A stretch of 64,000 nucleotides of DNA, taken from assembly GCF_024628865.1 (NCBI RefSeq), contig NZ_CP102388.1:20200-84199 (forward strand), given 5' to 3'. Position numbers and translations under genes: made by a program. Shown one piece after another: positions 43,708-50,783 of the stretch (its first letter is position 1; the number at the start of each line of letters is the position of its first letter). The notes under the pieces were generated by a model. It was given only the letters and a program-made list of their open reading frames with translations, was not told where the DNA came from and did no database searches. This DNA is from Sphingopyxis sp. DBS4 (GTDB lineage Bacteria; Pseudomonadota; Alphaproteobacteria; Sphingomonadales; Sphingomonadaceae).

Positions 43708-44453
43708 TCAAATCTCCATCTTTTCCTGAATGTGGCGGGCCATCGCTCGCATTTCCTGCGCCGCTTTCCGCGCCGAAGTCCGTTTGATCGACCAAACCGG
43801 CACGCCCGACGCCAGCGCGTCCGCAACGCTGCTCCGGTTCCCGATCGGCGTCGGAATGACCAACTGGGGATAAGCACGGGTCAGTTCGTCAAGGTGCTGC
43901 CCGTGACGGGGATTCCGGCCATCAACCTTGCTCGGTATCATGCCAAGGAATTTCAGCGCCGGGTTCGCGCGCCGGATATTGGCGATCGTCGTCACCATCT
44001 TCTCAATGCCCTGCAAGCTGTAGGCTTCAAGCTCGATGGGCGAGGCGGCGAAGTCGGCCGATAGCAACGCCGCTGCCATTCGGACCCCAAGGGAAGGGGG
44101 GTATCTATCAGGCACACGTCAAAGCCTTCCGCCTCGATCACGGCCAGACTGCGCTTGAACGCGCCAGCAGCCGCACCGAGATCTAGTTTCTCAAGATCGG
44201 CCAACCGCGCGTCGGCGGAAAAGACAGCGATCCCCCCGGCGTTAGCCAGGTCGAATTGTGACACGGCATCGAAAAGGCCGCTCGCCAAGGCTCCGCTATC
44301 ATATTCGCCAAGGGTGAAGCTGGCATTTCCTTGGGTGTCCAAGTCAATAACTGCGACCTTCAATCCCTGTTCTTTGAAGTAATAGGCAAGATGAACGGTC
44401 GTCGAAGTTTTACCAACGCCGCCTTTCTGGTTCGCTATGACAAGTGTTTTCAT
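43708..44453 (-). CDS. incC: IncC, ParA-type partition ATPase (one frameshift as given)
   Basis: The first part (from ATG 44453) has the deviant Walker [17 protein letters not shown] and [10 protein letters not shown]; the second part, in another frame, continues [20 protein letters not shown] and the ParA C-terminal half to 43708. The break is at a run of six G at 44096-44101: one more G restores [10 protein letters not shown]. About 248 residues result. IncC works with KorB in plasmid partition. The single-base loss in a homopolymer may be a read error. ATGA overlap with korA. Confidence 0.88.
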
Positions 44454-44749
44454 CGTTTGGCGTCCAATCTTTCCACCGCCTCGCGCTGCCATTGCCGCAC
44501 AAGGAAGGCTTTATGTTTCGGTAAAATCGCCGTCACACGCTCGAAACCTTCGGGAACCTCGCTATGCGCGTTCCAAATCCGGTTGACCGCCAGACAAACG
44601 GCATTGCGGGACACGCCTTCGCGCTTCGCCACGGCCGATTGGGCCTCGCCGTCCACCAGAACGGCGCGCGCCATGTCGAGCGGACGCGCCGCGATATTGA
44701 GCCGTCCAGCAGCTTGCTCAAAGGCCGACGCGCTCAAGCGTTTATCCAT
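44450..44749 (-). CDS. korA: KorA (TrfB-family) transcriptional repressor
   Basis: 99 residues with [41 protein letters not shown] and a C-terminal dimer strand part [20 protein letters not shown], both closely following RP4 KorA. KorA represses central control and replication promoters in IncP plasmids. The classical KorA site GTTTAGCTAAAC was not seen, so its operator has diverged here. The stop overlaps incC. Confidence 0.92.
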   Translation of the reverse strand: MDKRLSASAFEQAAGRLNIAARPLDMARAVLVDGEAQSAVAKREGVSRNAVCLAVNRIWNAHSEVPEGFERVTAILPKHKAFLVRQWQREAVERLDAKR

Positions 44750-45071
44750 TGCGCCTGCCGCGATTCTTCTCGCGGTATAGCTTCGGCTCATAGACGCCAA
44801 GGAAGATGTAGAGGGCGATATAGACCGCATAATAGGCGAGGAACTGCCAACCGGCATGAACATCCGGCGTGTTCCAATACCAGAGCATCCGGCAGAACTG
44901 CCAGAAGACGACAAGCGGGATGATGAAGCGCGCGACGGTCCAGATCAGGACTCCGAACGTCCAAACGGCCGCAATGACGTAATCCACGCGGTTGCCCTCC
45001 CATGCGGGTGGAGGATTGGGAAGCCGCATGACCGCAAAACGTGCGGGCAGCGGGGGAATTTTCGCCTTCAT
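44742..45071 (-). CDS. kleE: KleE-like membrane protein
   Basis: 109 residues, two hydrophobic helices (YVIAAVWTFGVLIWTVARFI and FLAYYAVYIALYIFLGVY) joined by FWQFCRMLWYWNTPDVHAGW. That linker is very similar to RP4 KleE (FQFFRMLYHWDTPGSHAGW). It is the first gene of the kor operon, 8 bp overlapping korA, with a strong promoter upstream. The role of KleE in IncP stability is poorly known. Confidence 0.82.
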   Translation of the reverse strand: MKAKIPPLPARFAVMRLPNPPPAWEGNRVDYVIAAVWTFGVLIWTVARFIIPLVVFWQFCRMLWYWNTPDVHAGWQFLAYYAVYIALYIFLGVYEPKLYREKNRGRRNG

Positions 45072-45078
45072 CGGAATA

Positions 45079-45160
45079 CTCCGGTTTCGACCTTGGCGGG
45101 TTGCCCGGTCACAACCGATATAATGACAGCATCCCGAACCGTGTCAAGCCCCCGTAAAGT
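45079..45160 (-). promoter_or_regulatory. promoter of the kleE-korA-incC-korB operon
   Basis: On the minus strand TTGACA, a 17-base spacer and ATTATA precede the gene. Downstream a conserved CTCCGGTTTCGACCTTGGC (45079-45097) is shared with the klcA leader. KorB operator OB-4 lies just upstream. Confidence 0.75.
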
Positions 45161-45175
45161 CTGAACGGCAATAAT

Positions 45176-45188
45176 TTTAGCCGCTAAA
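45176..45188. promoter_or_regulatory. KorB operator OB-4 upstream of the kor operon
   Basis: Perfect TTTAGCCGCTAAA about 30 bp upstream of the kleE -35 box. It also forms the last codons and stop of the korC-like gene. Confidence 0.88.
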
Positions 45189-45440
45189 ATCGTCGTTCTG
45201 GTGTTCCCAAATATTTCCCAAGCCCGCAGCCGCGCACAACAGCGCCCATGCCGAATAGGGAATCTGATCGTCGCCGCCCGTCCAGCGCCGAATAACGCGG
45301 GTATTGCTCAAGCCTAGAAACTTGGACGCGCTGCCCCCTGTCATGTCCGCTGCTTTGAGGACCGCCCTTACCTCATCCGGCGTCGGCTGCTGCCACCCCT
45401 GATCGGCGGGCAATAGGCAATCTGGCCGAACATCAATCAT
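45177..45440 (-). CDS. korC: KorC-like small HTH protein
   Basis: 87 residues: TPDEVRAVLKAADMTGGSAS, KFLGLSNTRVIRRWTGGDDQ and IPYSAWALLCAAAGLG form an Xre-like helix set. Position after klcA equals RP4 klcA-(klcB)-korC, and the general pattern (TPDEVR... to W-LL) resembles KorC. The start may be the upstream ATG at 45476. It would be a repressor of the klc/kle promoters. Its C-terminus DDFSG is made by the KorB operator. Confidence 0.6.
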   Translation of the reverse strand: MIDVRPDCLLPADQGWQQPTPDEVRAVLKAADMTGGSASKFLGLSNTRVIRRWTGGDDQIPYSAWALLCAAAGLGNIWEHQNDDFSG

Positions 45441-45544
45441 GCGCGCGTCTGTTCCTTCGCTGGCGTTGCTCCTCATGGCGGCCGAATGAGGAATATGCCC
45501 GATAGGCAGGGAAGGGAAGGGGGGCACGCTGCCCCCCTGTGGCG

Positions 45545-45958
45545 CTAGTCGAGCGCGGCACCGATCGGCCCCGCTTCCGAATGTTGGGCGGCATAGGCAG
45601 ATGCCCACGCATAGAGCTGGGCAAATTGATCCTCGCCGTATTTTTCGTGCATATGCCCCAGCATGAACAGGGTGGCTATAAGGCCCGCCGCGTCGGCCGA
45701 AACGTCGCCAGAGAAGCCGTTGCCGTCCCATTCCAGACGATATTGGGGCTGATCGCCGGGGGCCATGTAGAACCCGCCGTTCGATAGGGTGTAGAAATGC
45801 CAATATGCGCCCGTGTAGTCGGCGGATAGCTTGGACATATAGCCATAGGTGACGGCCTCGACCTCGATCATGCGCGCCAGCCCGAACAGCCGGGGCAGGC
45901 ACATAATCCGGTCTTCTTCGCCAACCAGCACGGCGGCAATTCTCTCTCTGTTGCTCAT
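45545..45958 (-). CDS. klcA: KlcA/ArdB-family antirestriction protein
   Basis: 137 residues. YWHFYTLSNGGFYMAPGDQP and the later SADAAGLIATLFMLGHMHEK are hallmarks of KlcA/ArdB. It helps incoming plasmid DNA escape type I restriction. The ATG at 45958 follows a leader and a TTGACA promoter nearly identical in layout to that of kleE, so both operons are probably controlled together. Confidence 0.93.
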   Translation of the reverse strand: MSNRERIAAVLVGEEDRIMCLPRLFGLARMIEVEAVTYGYMSKLSADYTGAYWHFYTLSNGGFYMAPGDQPQYRLEWDGNGFSGDVSADAAGLIATLFMLGHMHEKYGEDQFAQLYAWASAYAAQHSEAGPIGAALD

Positions 45959-45965
45959 CGGACTT

Positions 45966-46040
45966 CTCCGGTTTCGACCTTGGCACCATAGCCCGGCCAT
46001 ATCCGATATATTGGAAGTTTCCCGGTTGCTGTCAAGTTAC
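45966..46040 (-). promoter_or_regulatory. klcA promoter
   Basis: Minus strand: TTGACA, 17 bases, AATATA, then CTCCGGTTTCGACCTTGGC (45966-45984). The layout and the leader are shared with the kleE promoter; GATATAT-type bases near -10 may be a common operator. Confidence 0.75.
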
Positions 46041-46061
46041 GCTCGCCCGCCATGAAAATCT

Positions 46062-46074
46062 TTTAGCCGCTAAA
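46062..46074. promoter_or_regulatory. KorB operator OB-5 upstream of klcA
   Basis: Perfect TTTAGCCGCTAAA, about 30 bp upstream of the klcA -35 box, matching the placement of OB-4 before kleE. Confidence 0.88.
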
Positions 46075-46297
46075 ATGGCCTCCATCGCAAGGCATATTTG
46101 GTCGCTGCCCCGCAGTTTTACAGAGTGCCGCTATCCGCGCCCCGAATGGACACGCATGTCAGCTCCCCAAATCGGAGCCTTACCCCCTTTTTGGTGTTCA
46201 AACAGTCTCAATTAAGCGTTGCGCGACTAGCGCAACTCCGCATCACCTTAGATAAATAAACTCAAGGGGAGGTTCAGAACCATTATGAGACTCACGG
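46075..46297. other. gene-free region after the Rep-like gene, possible origin
   Basis: 223 bp without an ORF. It holds the inverted repeat GTTGCGC/GCGCAAC (46218-46224 with 46230-46236) next to an AT-rich GATAAATAAACTC stretch. Being next to the Rep-like gene it is a candidate replication-origin or terminator region. No clear iterons were seen. Confidence 0.3.
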
Positions 46298-47065
46298 CTA
46301 GGCAACAACGCCATCACGGGCGCAAATGCCGTTCCATAGGCTGATTAGGGCCTCCGCTGTGGCCTTGCATGTCGTCGTCTCCCGTATGTAATCGGCCTTG
46401 CTCAACCGGGAGAGCATCCAAGCCTCATCTTCAAGCCGGTCCTGTAGGCGCTGGGCCTCGTCGTCGGGCACCGGGGCAGGGCGCTTGCGCCGGTCGAGCA
46501 ATTCGAGAAGCATCCTCGGCAATTCCACCCGATAGGCATTGGAGGTCTGCTCTGATCGCGCCCCGTCCTCTGTGACGGTGTGGACGTAGCGCCGCAGGCG
46601 CGCCAGCAAGCCGATGCTGGTAAGGGCGTTCAAGGCCCTTGCGACGGTGGCCCTAGAGACGGTCGCCCATTCGGCTATCATTTCATAGCTGGGCACCACG
46701 TTGCCCCTGAAACGCTCCTCCATCCGCAACAGGGCTTGATACACCCGGATCGTGGAATTGGTGATGCTCATGCAATAGTGCTCGAACTGCGTTATCTCGC
46801 GCGGCTCGCGACGCAGCTCCGCGCGCAGGGCGCGGCCCTTTTCAAACGCCAGATTGATCGCACGCCAGCATCCCTTGCGCGTCTTGGTGTCTCGCGCCGC
46901 GAGGAAGCCCTTTTCTACGTCGCTCCCGGCTTCCTTGCTGCCGCCGCGCACGCGGGCCTTGGTGATGTGCTTCCCGCCCCGGCTACGGTCGCCATAGGCT
47001 CGGCCGAAAAGCTGCTGGGTCAGCTCCCCGATCGCCAGCGGCCCTTTTCTTCTGGTGTCACTCAT
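46298..47065 (-). CDS. candidate plasmid replication initiator (winged-helix protein)
   Basis: 255 residues. A basic N-terminal third (GKHITKARVRGGSKEAG) is followed by a winged-helix centre: SITNSTIRVYQALLRMEERF and PSYEMIAEWATVSRATVARA with LNALTSIGLLARLRRYVHT as wing. The C-terminus is acidic and helical. Rep-type proteins of several alphaproteobacterial plasmids have this build, and no other initiator is in the window; it is not TrfA. A plain regulator is the alternative. Upstream lie a 17-bp inverted repeat and a terminator-like stem. Confidence 0.55.
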   Translation of the reverse strand: MSDTRRKGPLAIGELTQQLFGRAYGDRSRGGKHITKARVRGGSKEAGSDVEKGFLAARDTKTRKGCWRAINLAFEKGRALRAELRREPREITQFEHYCMSITNSTIRVYQALLRMEERFRGNVVPSYEMIAEWATVSRATVARALNALTSIGLLARLRRYVHTVTEDGARSEQTSNAYRVELPRMLLELLDRRKRPAPVPDDEAQRLQDRLEDEAWMLSRLSKADYIRETTTCKATAEALISLWNGICARDGVVA

Positions 47066-47147
47066 CGTCGTCCCTCCTTTGCGAAGGGCCGGGAGACAGG
47101 CAAAAAAATCCCGTTGCGCGAATCAAGCGCCCTTGAACCGAAGTCCG

Positions 47148-47242
47148 AAAACCGCTAAGTGGGAAATTGTCTGTAGGTTCAGTGTTGGCGCACTGTCCCA
47201 CTAAGCGGTTTTGAGGGTGCCCGGCTTCGAGCCGGGCATTTT
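47148..47242. promoter_or_regulatory. large inverted repeat and adjoining stem-loop upstream of the Rep-like gene
   Basis: AAAACCGCTAAGTGGGA (47148-47164) pairs with TCCCACTAAGCGGTTTT (47196-47212), 16 of 17 bases. GCCCGGC-TTCGA-GCCGGGC (47219-47237) followed by ATTTTCTT is terminator-like on the plus strand. A short plus-strand RNA opposite the Rep leader is conceivable, or these are operator sites. Confidence 0.5.
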
Positions 47243-47243
47243 C

Positions 47244-47483
47244 TTATCCACTCACGGCCAGAAACTCCTGTTGCAGAAACATATCGTCCCCGATCCGCTC
47301 TAGGATCGCGTTGATTGCAGCCTCGCGGGACGTGAATCCCTTGCTGGCTTTCACCCTCTCCACGATCTCGACGGCTTTAGGGGACAAGGCCAAACTCATG
47401 CGCTTAAAGCCCTGCTCGCTCTGTGCCTTGGCGCGTTTGCGCTGGGACAGCGTGGAGGGTTTGAGTTGCGTATGATTCGCCAT
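47244..47483 (-). CDS. small ribbon-helix-helix-like protein
   Basis: 79 residues. After a basic N-terminus comes RMSLALSPKAVEIVERVKAS and KGFTSREAAINAILERI, a strand-helix-helix pattern like CopG/Arc regulators. It lies upstream of the Rep-like gene in the same direction and may control copy number. Start at 47483; AGG-rich bases upstream (GGACATTAAAGG) are not a strong ribosome site. Confidence 0.6.
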   Translation of the reverse strand: MANHTQLKPSTLSQRKRAKAQSEQGFKRMSLALSPKAVEIVERVKASKGFTSREAAINAILERIGDDMFLQQEFLAVSG

Positions 47484-47817
47484 AATGCCCCGGCTTAAAG
47501 GACATTAAAGGTTCTGGCAATTCAGTGCTGAAAAAATATGCTGGCGACTGAAAGACATATATAGAAAAGCGGTCTGCGTTTACGTCGAAGTCCGCAGTTC
47601 AAGAGCATCAACGAGTGGCTTCTTGGGCCTACCAACTGAAAGAATCGAAGCTATAGCCTTACATTATCGAGCTACGCGCTACAGCCGTAATTTTCAAAAT
47701 TGGTCGCCGCGATCTGATCGGCAATTAGCATCTTGGGGCCTGCGCTCGATCCTGCGAGCATTTAGGGGGGCATAAAAAAGCTGGGGGTGACGGTGCTGAT
47801 CCGGTAGCTTTAGGAGC
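47484..47817. other. 334-bp gene-free stretch
   Basis: AT-richer than its surroundings, with GACATATATAGAAAAG near 47553 and several A runs. It could contain promoters for the flanking divergent genes. I see no ORF, repeat family or RNA gene. Confidence 0.4.
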
Positions 47818-48027
47818 ATGTCGAAACCGGCTCCGCTTGTCGCTTACCGTCTGAAGGTCGGCCTCCGGGATATATCGCCGATGATTTGGCGACGCTTGCT
47901 GGTTCGCAGCGATCTGACGCTTTTTGGTCTGCACCGGGTAATCCAGATCGCGTTTGGTTGGGAAGATTATCATCTCCATGCTTTCAAGGTGCATGGGCGC
48001 CGTTTCGGCACGCAAAGGACGGGTGAG
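47818..48027 (+). pseudogene. plasmid pRiA4b ORF-3-like gene, cut by IS6100
   Basis: 70 codons from an ATG with TAGGAGC upstream: VAYRLKVGLRDISPMIWRRL and LTLFGLHRVIQIAFGWEDYH are the conserved start of the pRiA4b ORF-3/IS1096-TnpR-like family. IS6100 copy 4 cuts it after GTQRTGE. The remaining two thirds of the gene are not in the window. Confidence 0.85.
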
Positions 48028-48907
48028 GGCTCTGTTGCAAAGATTGGCGGCAGTCAGAGGTAGGCTGTCGCTCTGCGCCGATCAGGCGGCTGCTGCGAAA
48101 TGGTGGTTGAGCATGCCCATGGCCTCCGTCAGCGCCGAGGGCCCAATGCCAAAAGCTCTCTCCACAAGGCGCACCTCGCCCCTGATGCCGGGCTGCAGGC
48201 ACCAGGGGCGAGCCTGTCCTTTGCGCAGGGCTCGCATGACTTCGAATCCCTTGATCGTGGCATAGGCCGTGGGGATCGATTTGAAACCGCGCACCGGCTT
48301 GATCAGTATCTTGAGCTTTCCGTGATCGGCCTCGATCACGTTATTGAGATACTTCACCTGCCGGTGGGCCGTCTCCCGGTCCAGCTTTCCTTCGCGCTTC
48401 AATTCGGTGATCGCTGCACCATAGCTCGGCGCTTTGTCGGTATTGAGCGTGGCAGGCTTTTCCCAGTGCTTCAGGCCTCGCAGGGCCTTGCCCAGGAACC
48501 GCTTCGCTGCCTTGGCGCTGCGGGTCGGCGACAGGTAGAAATCGATCGTGTCGCCCCGCTTGTCGACTGCCCGGTACAGGTAGGTCCACTTGCCCCGCAC
48601 CTTGACGTAGGTTTCATCCAGGCGCCAGCTCGGATCAAAGCCACGCCGCCAGAACCAGCGCAGCCGCTTCTCCATCTCCGGGGCGTAGCACTGGACCCAG
48701 CGATAGATCGTCGTATGGTCGACCGAAATGCCGCGTTCCGCCAGCATTTCCTCAAGGTCGCGATAGCTGATCGGATAGCGACAATACCAGCGCACCGCCC
48801 ACAGGATCACATCACCCTGGAAATGGCGCCACTTGAAATCCGTCATCGTTCCGTCCGTCCAATCTCCGCCAAGCATGCTCAAGCTTCACGATTTTTGCAA
48901 CAGAGCC
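48028..48907 (-). mobile_element. IS6100 copy 4 (complete, 880 bp, inverted)
   Basis: Full terminal repeats at both ends; opposite orientation to copies 1-3. Flanks CGGGTGAG and CATCCGGC are unlike, so there is no target duplication. With copy 3 it brackets the whole conjugation and control backbone (18614-48027) as an invertible segment. Confidence 0.97.
48082..48876 (-). CDS. tnpA: IS6100 transposase (copy 4)
   Basis: Complete 264-residue IS6-family DDE transposase, identical in sequence to the other three copies, which indicates recent amplification. Confidence 0.97.
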   Translation of the reverse strand: MLGGDWTDGTMTDFKWRHFQGDVILWAVRWYCRYPISYRDLEEMLAERGISVDHTTIYRWVQCYAPEMEKRLRWFWRRGFDPSWRLDETYVKVRGKWTYLYRAVDKRGDTIDFYLSPTRSAKAAKRFLGKALRGLKHWEKPATLNTDKAPSYGAAITELKREGKLDRETAHRQVKYLNNVIEADHGKLKILIKPVRGFKSIPTAYATIKGFEVMRALRKGQARPWCLQPGIRGEVRLVERAFGIGPSALTEAMGMLNHHFAAAA

Positions 48908-48919
48908 CATCCGGCAGAT

Positions 48920-49525
48920 ATGCCGATAGCTGACTATGAGCAGCGCATGACGCCGAGCCGCGCCGCTGAATTGCTCCGGCTCCCATCGTCCAATCATGCG
49001 GCCTTCGCGGAAGCGGCGCGCGGCGCTGATAGAATCCTTCTCGCAGGGGGTGCCATTTACCGGGACGCGATGCGGCGCGCGATCGGCCAGCATCCGAGCA
49101 TCGCAGAGACGGACGGCGGGGGGATCGGCATCCACCGGCAGCAGTTGCGGCGTTGGCTTGCCGTGGACCGCGACACGACCGGGGCGGCTCCCGTCCAGAG
49201 CCTTGATGCCTTTGCCCGCGAGCGCGGATTGGTGACGATGGCCGAGGCGCGGGGCCATATCCACGCCGGGTTGCGTTCAGCGCCGACGACCAAGACTTTC
49301 CGCAGATGGTATGAGAGCGAAACGCGCCGCCTGTTGATCGAGGCAGGCAGGACCGCGAGCCTCTATCAAGCGGCGATCGACGCGGGAACAATCATTGCAC
49401 CGCCTCGCGCGACCCTTGAGGAAATCGCCAATGGCCACCCCGATCTAGAGTCGACGCACGCTGCGCGCCGCGTGCTGGAAAAGCGCCGCGCCCGTCGCGA
49501 GCTGGCGGAGAGGGAAGCCGCGTGA
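48920..49525 (+). CDS. unknown plasmid protein, possibly 5'-truncated by IS6100
   Basis: 201 residues from ATG 48920, only 12 bp beyond IS6100, so an original N-terminus may be lost. Features: RMTPSRAAELLRLPSS, a central IHRQQLRRWLAVDRD helix, and a C-terminal basic coil (HAARRVLEKRRARRELAERE). Its stop overlaps the next ATG, so it begins a row of four same-strand small genes. Family not recognised. Confidence 0.55.
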   Translation: MPIADYEQRMTPSRAAELLRLPSSNHAAFAEAARGADRILLAGGAIYRDAMRRAIGQHPSIAETDGGGIGIHRQQLRRWLAVDRDTTGAAPVQSLDAFARERGLVTMAEARGHIHAGLRSAPTTKTFRRWYESETRRLLIEAGRTASLYQAAIDAGTIIAPPRATLEEIANGHPDLESTHAARRVLEKRRARRELAEREAA

Positions 49526-49935
49526 CGGGCCGCCCGCCTATCGGCCACAACGGAGGCCCGGCGCTGGACGATACCCCGCCAGCTCCGCCGCGTTTGCCCT
49601 ATGATGCCGCCTGCGTGCGCTGCATCCATTGGACGCCGCCCAGCGAGCGGGAGGAATCCGATTATCGCTATTGGGCAATGACGGGGCGCGGGCGGCGCGT
49701 GAAGGAGCCGAGCGGCCATTGCTTCCGCGTGATGCACAGGCCCGGAGGCCCACTTTCATTTTCGGGCACGATGGGCCGGAGCAGTTGCTATAACTACGAG
49801 GCGAAGCCGCCGCCTGCCTATCGACCCAGCGGGCAAGGCTTTGTCACCATTTGGGGGCCGGGTGACAAGATTCTCTGGCAGGGGCGCGAGGGCGAGGAAC
49901 CCGCCGAGTTCCGACAAGGCGAGCTGGACCTATAG
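49522..49935 (+). CDS. unknown small protein with Cys residues
   Basis: 137 residues, ATG overlapping the preceding stop. PPIGHNGGPALDD at the start is a motif common in phage- and plasmid-borne alphaproteobacterial ORFs. Two spaced Cys (CVRCIHW) and later single Cys could bind metal; many Trp, Tyr and Gly in the C-terminal half. Role unknown. Confidence 0.6.
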   Translation: MTGRPPIGHNGGPALDDTPPAPPRLPYDAACVRCIHWTPPSEREESDYRYWAMTGRGRRVKEPSGHCFRVMHRPGGPLSFSGTMGRSSCYNYEAKPPPAYRPSGQGFVTIWGPGDKILWQGREGEEPAEFRQGELDL

Positions 49936-49958
49936 ACAGGGCGAAGGAAGGTAGAGCG

Positions 49959-50303
49959 ATGAAGGTTGAGACGCGGCAGACGATCGAGCGCCAGATTGCG
50001 CGGAAAGCGGCCGAGGGGCTGATTGCGGGCGGCTATGCCGTGTCGGTCTATGACGGCGAGGAAATCGCCTTGGAGGCGTCCACGGACGTTAAGGCGATCA
50101 TGGCCGCCATGTTCGCCACCGACGAGGATTATCTATTCGCCATGAAGCCCGACGAGGCCGGGAAGATGGAGCGGCAGGGCTATGCCCGCTTCATCTACGG
50201 CAACGAAGGTTGGGACGTGATGAGCGACTACACCACCAATCTTGAAAGCGAGCTGGCGGGGGCGAAGGCCGAAGCCGACAAGCTGGAAACACGGCACGGA
50301 TAA
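49959..50303 (+). CDS. unknown small alpha/beta protein
   Basis: 114 residues, start preceded by GGAAGGTAGAG. AGGYAVSVYDGEEIALEAST and KAIMAAMFATDEDYLF look like a compact alpha/beta domain, then a helical tail with ELAGAKAEADKLE. Genes of this kind recur on sphingomonad plasmids; no function is known to me. Confidence 0.6.
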   Translation: MKVETRQTIERQIARKAAEGLIAGGYAVSVYDGEEIALEASTDVKAIMAAMFATDEDYLFAMKPDEAGKMERQGYARFIYGNEGWDVMSDYTTNLESELAGAKAEADKLETRHG

Positions 50304-50315
50304 GGAGCGCCTGCT

Positions 50316-50711
50316 ATGGAAACCATCGACTTGACGCCGACATGGGGCGAAATCGGCTTGCTGTATGTCCGCCTTGCGGAATCTGGCGAGACGAAGGCCC
50401 TCACGGGAATGCGGGGCGAGGTCGCGCGGGCCTTCGCCGCCTCGCAAGCCCTCACGGCCATTATGGGCGACTTGCCCGCCGAGCTGCGCGACCGCGCCCG
50501 CATCATCATAGGCGAGGAACTGGCGAAGCAGGGCTTCCCCGGCGATCGGCCGCCTTCCGATTCTGGCGATGCCGGTGCCGTCGATCGAGGCACCGCCACC
50601 AAGGCTATCGAGCAAGCCTTTGGGGGCAAGCCTGCCCCGATCATGCTTGATGAAGCGTGGGAGTGGGATCGCGCGGCGAAGAAGCAGGCCGGAAAGAATG
50701 GCGAGCAATGA
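50316..50711 (+). CDS. unknown small helical protein
   Basis: 131 residues, 12 bp after the previous gene (AAGGAGCG ribosome site). The body is helical (YVRLAESGETKALTGMRGEV, AELRDRARIIIGEELAKQG), then a Gly/Asp-rich linker and a basic end. It ends shortly before the small gene broken by the first Tn3-family transposon. Confidence 0.6.
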   Translation: METIDLTPTWGEIGLLYVRLAESGETKALTGMRGEVARAFAASQALTAIMGDLPAELRDRARIIIGEELAKQGFPGDRPPSDSGDAGAVDRGTATKAIEQAFGGKPAPIMLDEAWEWDRAAKKQAGKNGEQ

Positions 50712-50783
50712 TGCTCCGAAGGGGATCAGGGGATGAATGACGCTATGGGCCACACGGCCTCTGTACATTATTCGGACACAGAT

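Noticed and set aside
46580..47158. 192-codon plus-strand frame across the Rep-like gene
   Set aside because: It is the antisense shadow of the winged-helix protein, has no ribosome site and no domain.
8323..48915. IS6100 target duplication shared between copies 1 and 4 (GCTGGATG and GCCGGATG)
   Set aside because: One mismatch in eight and the other ends do not agree, so this is not firm evidence of a paired event.
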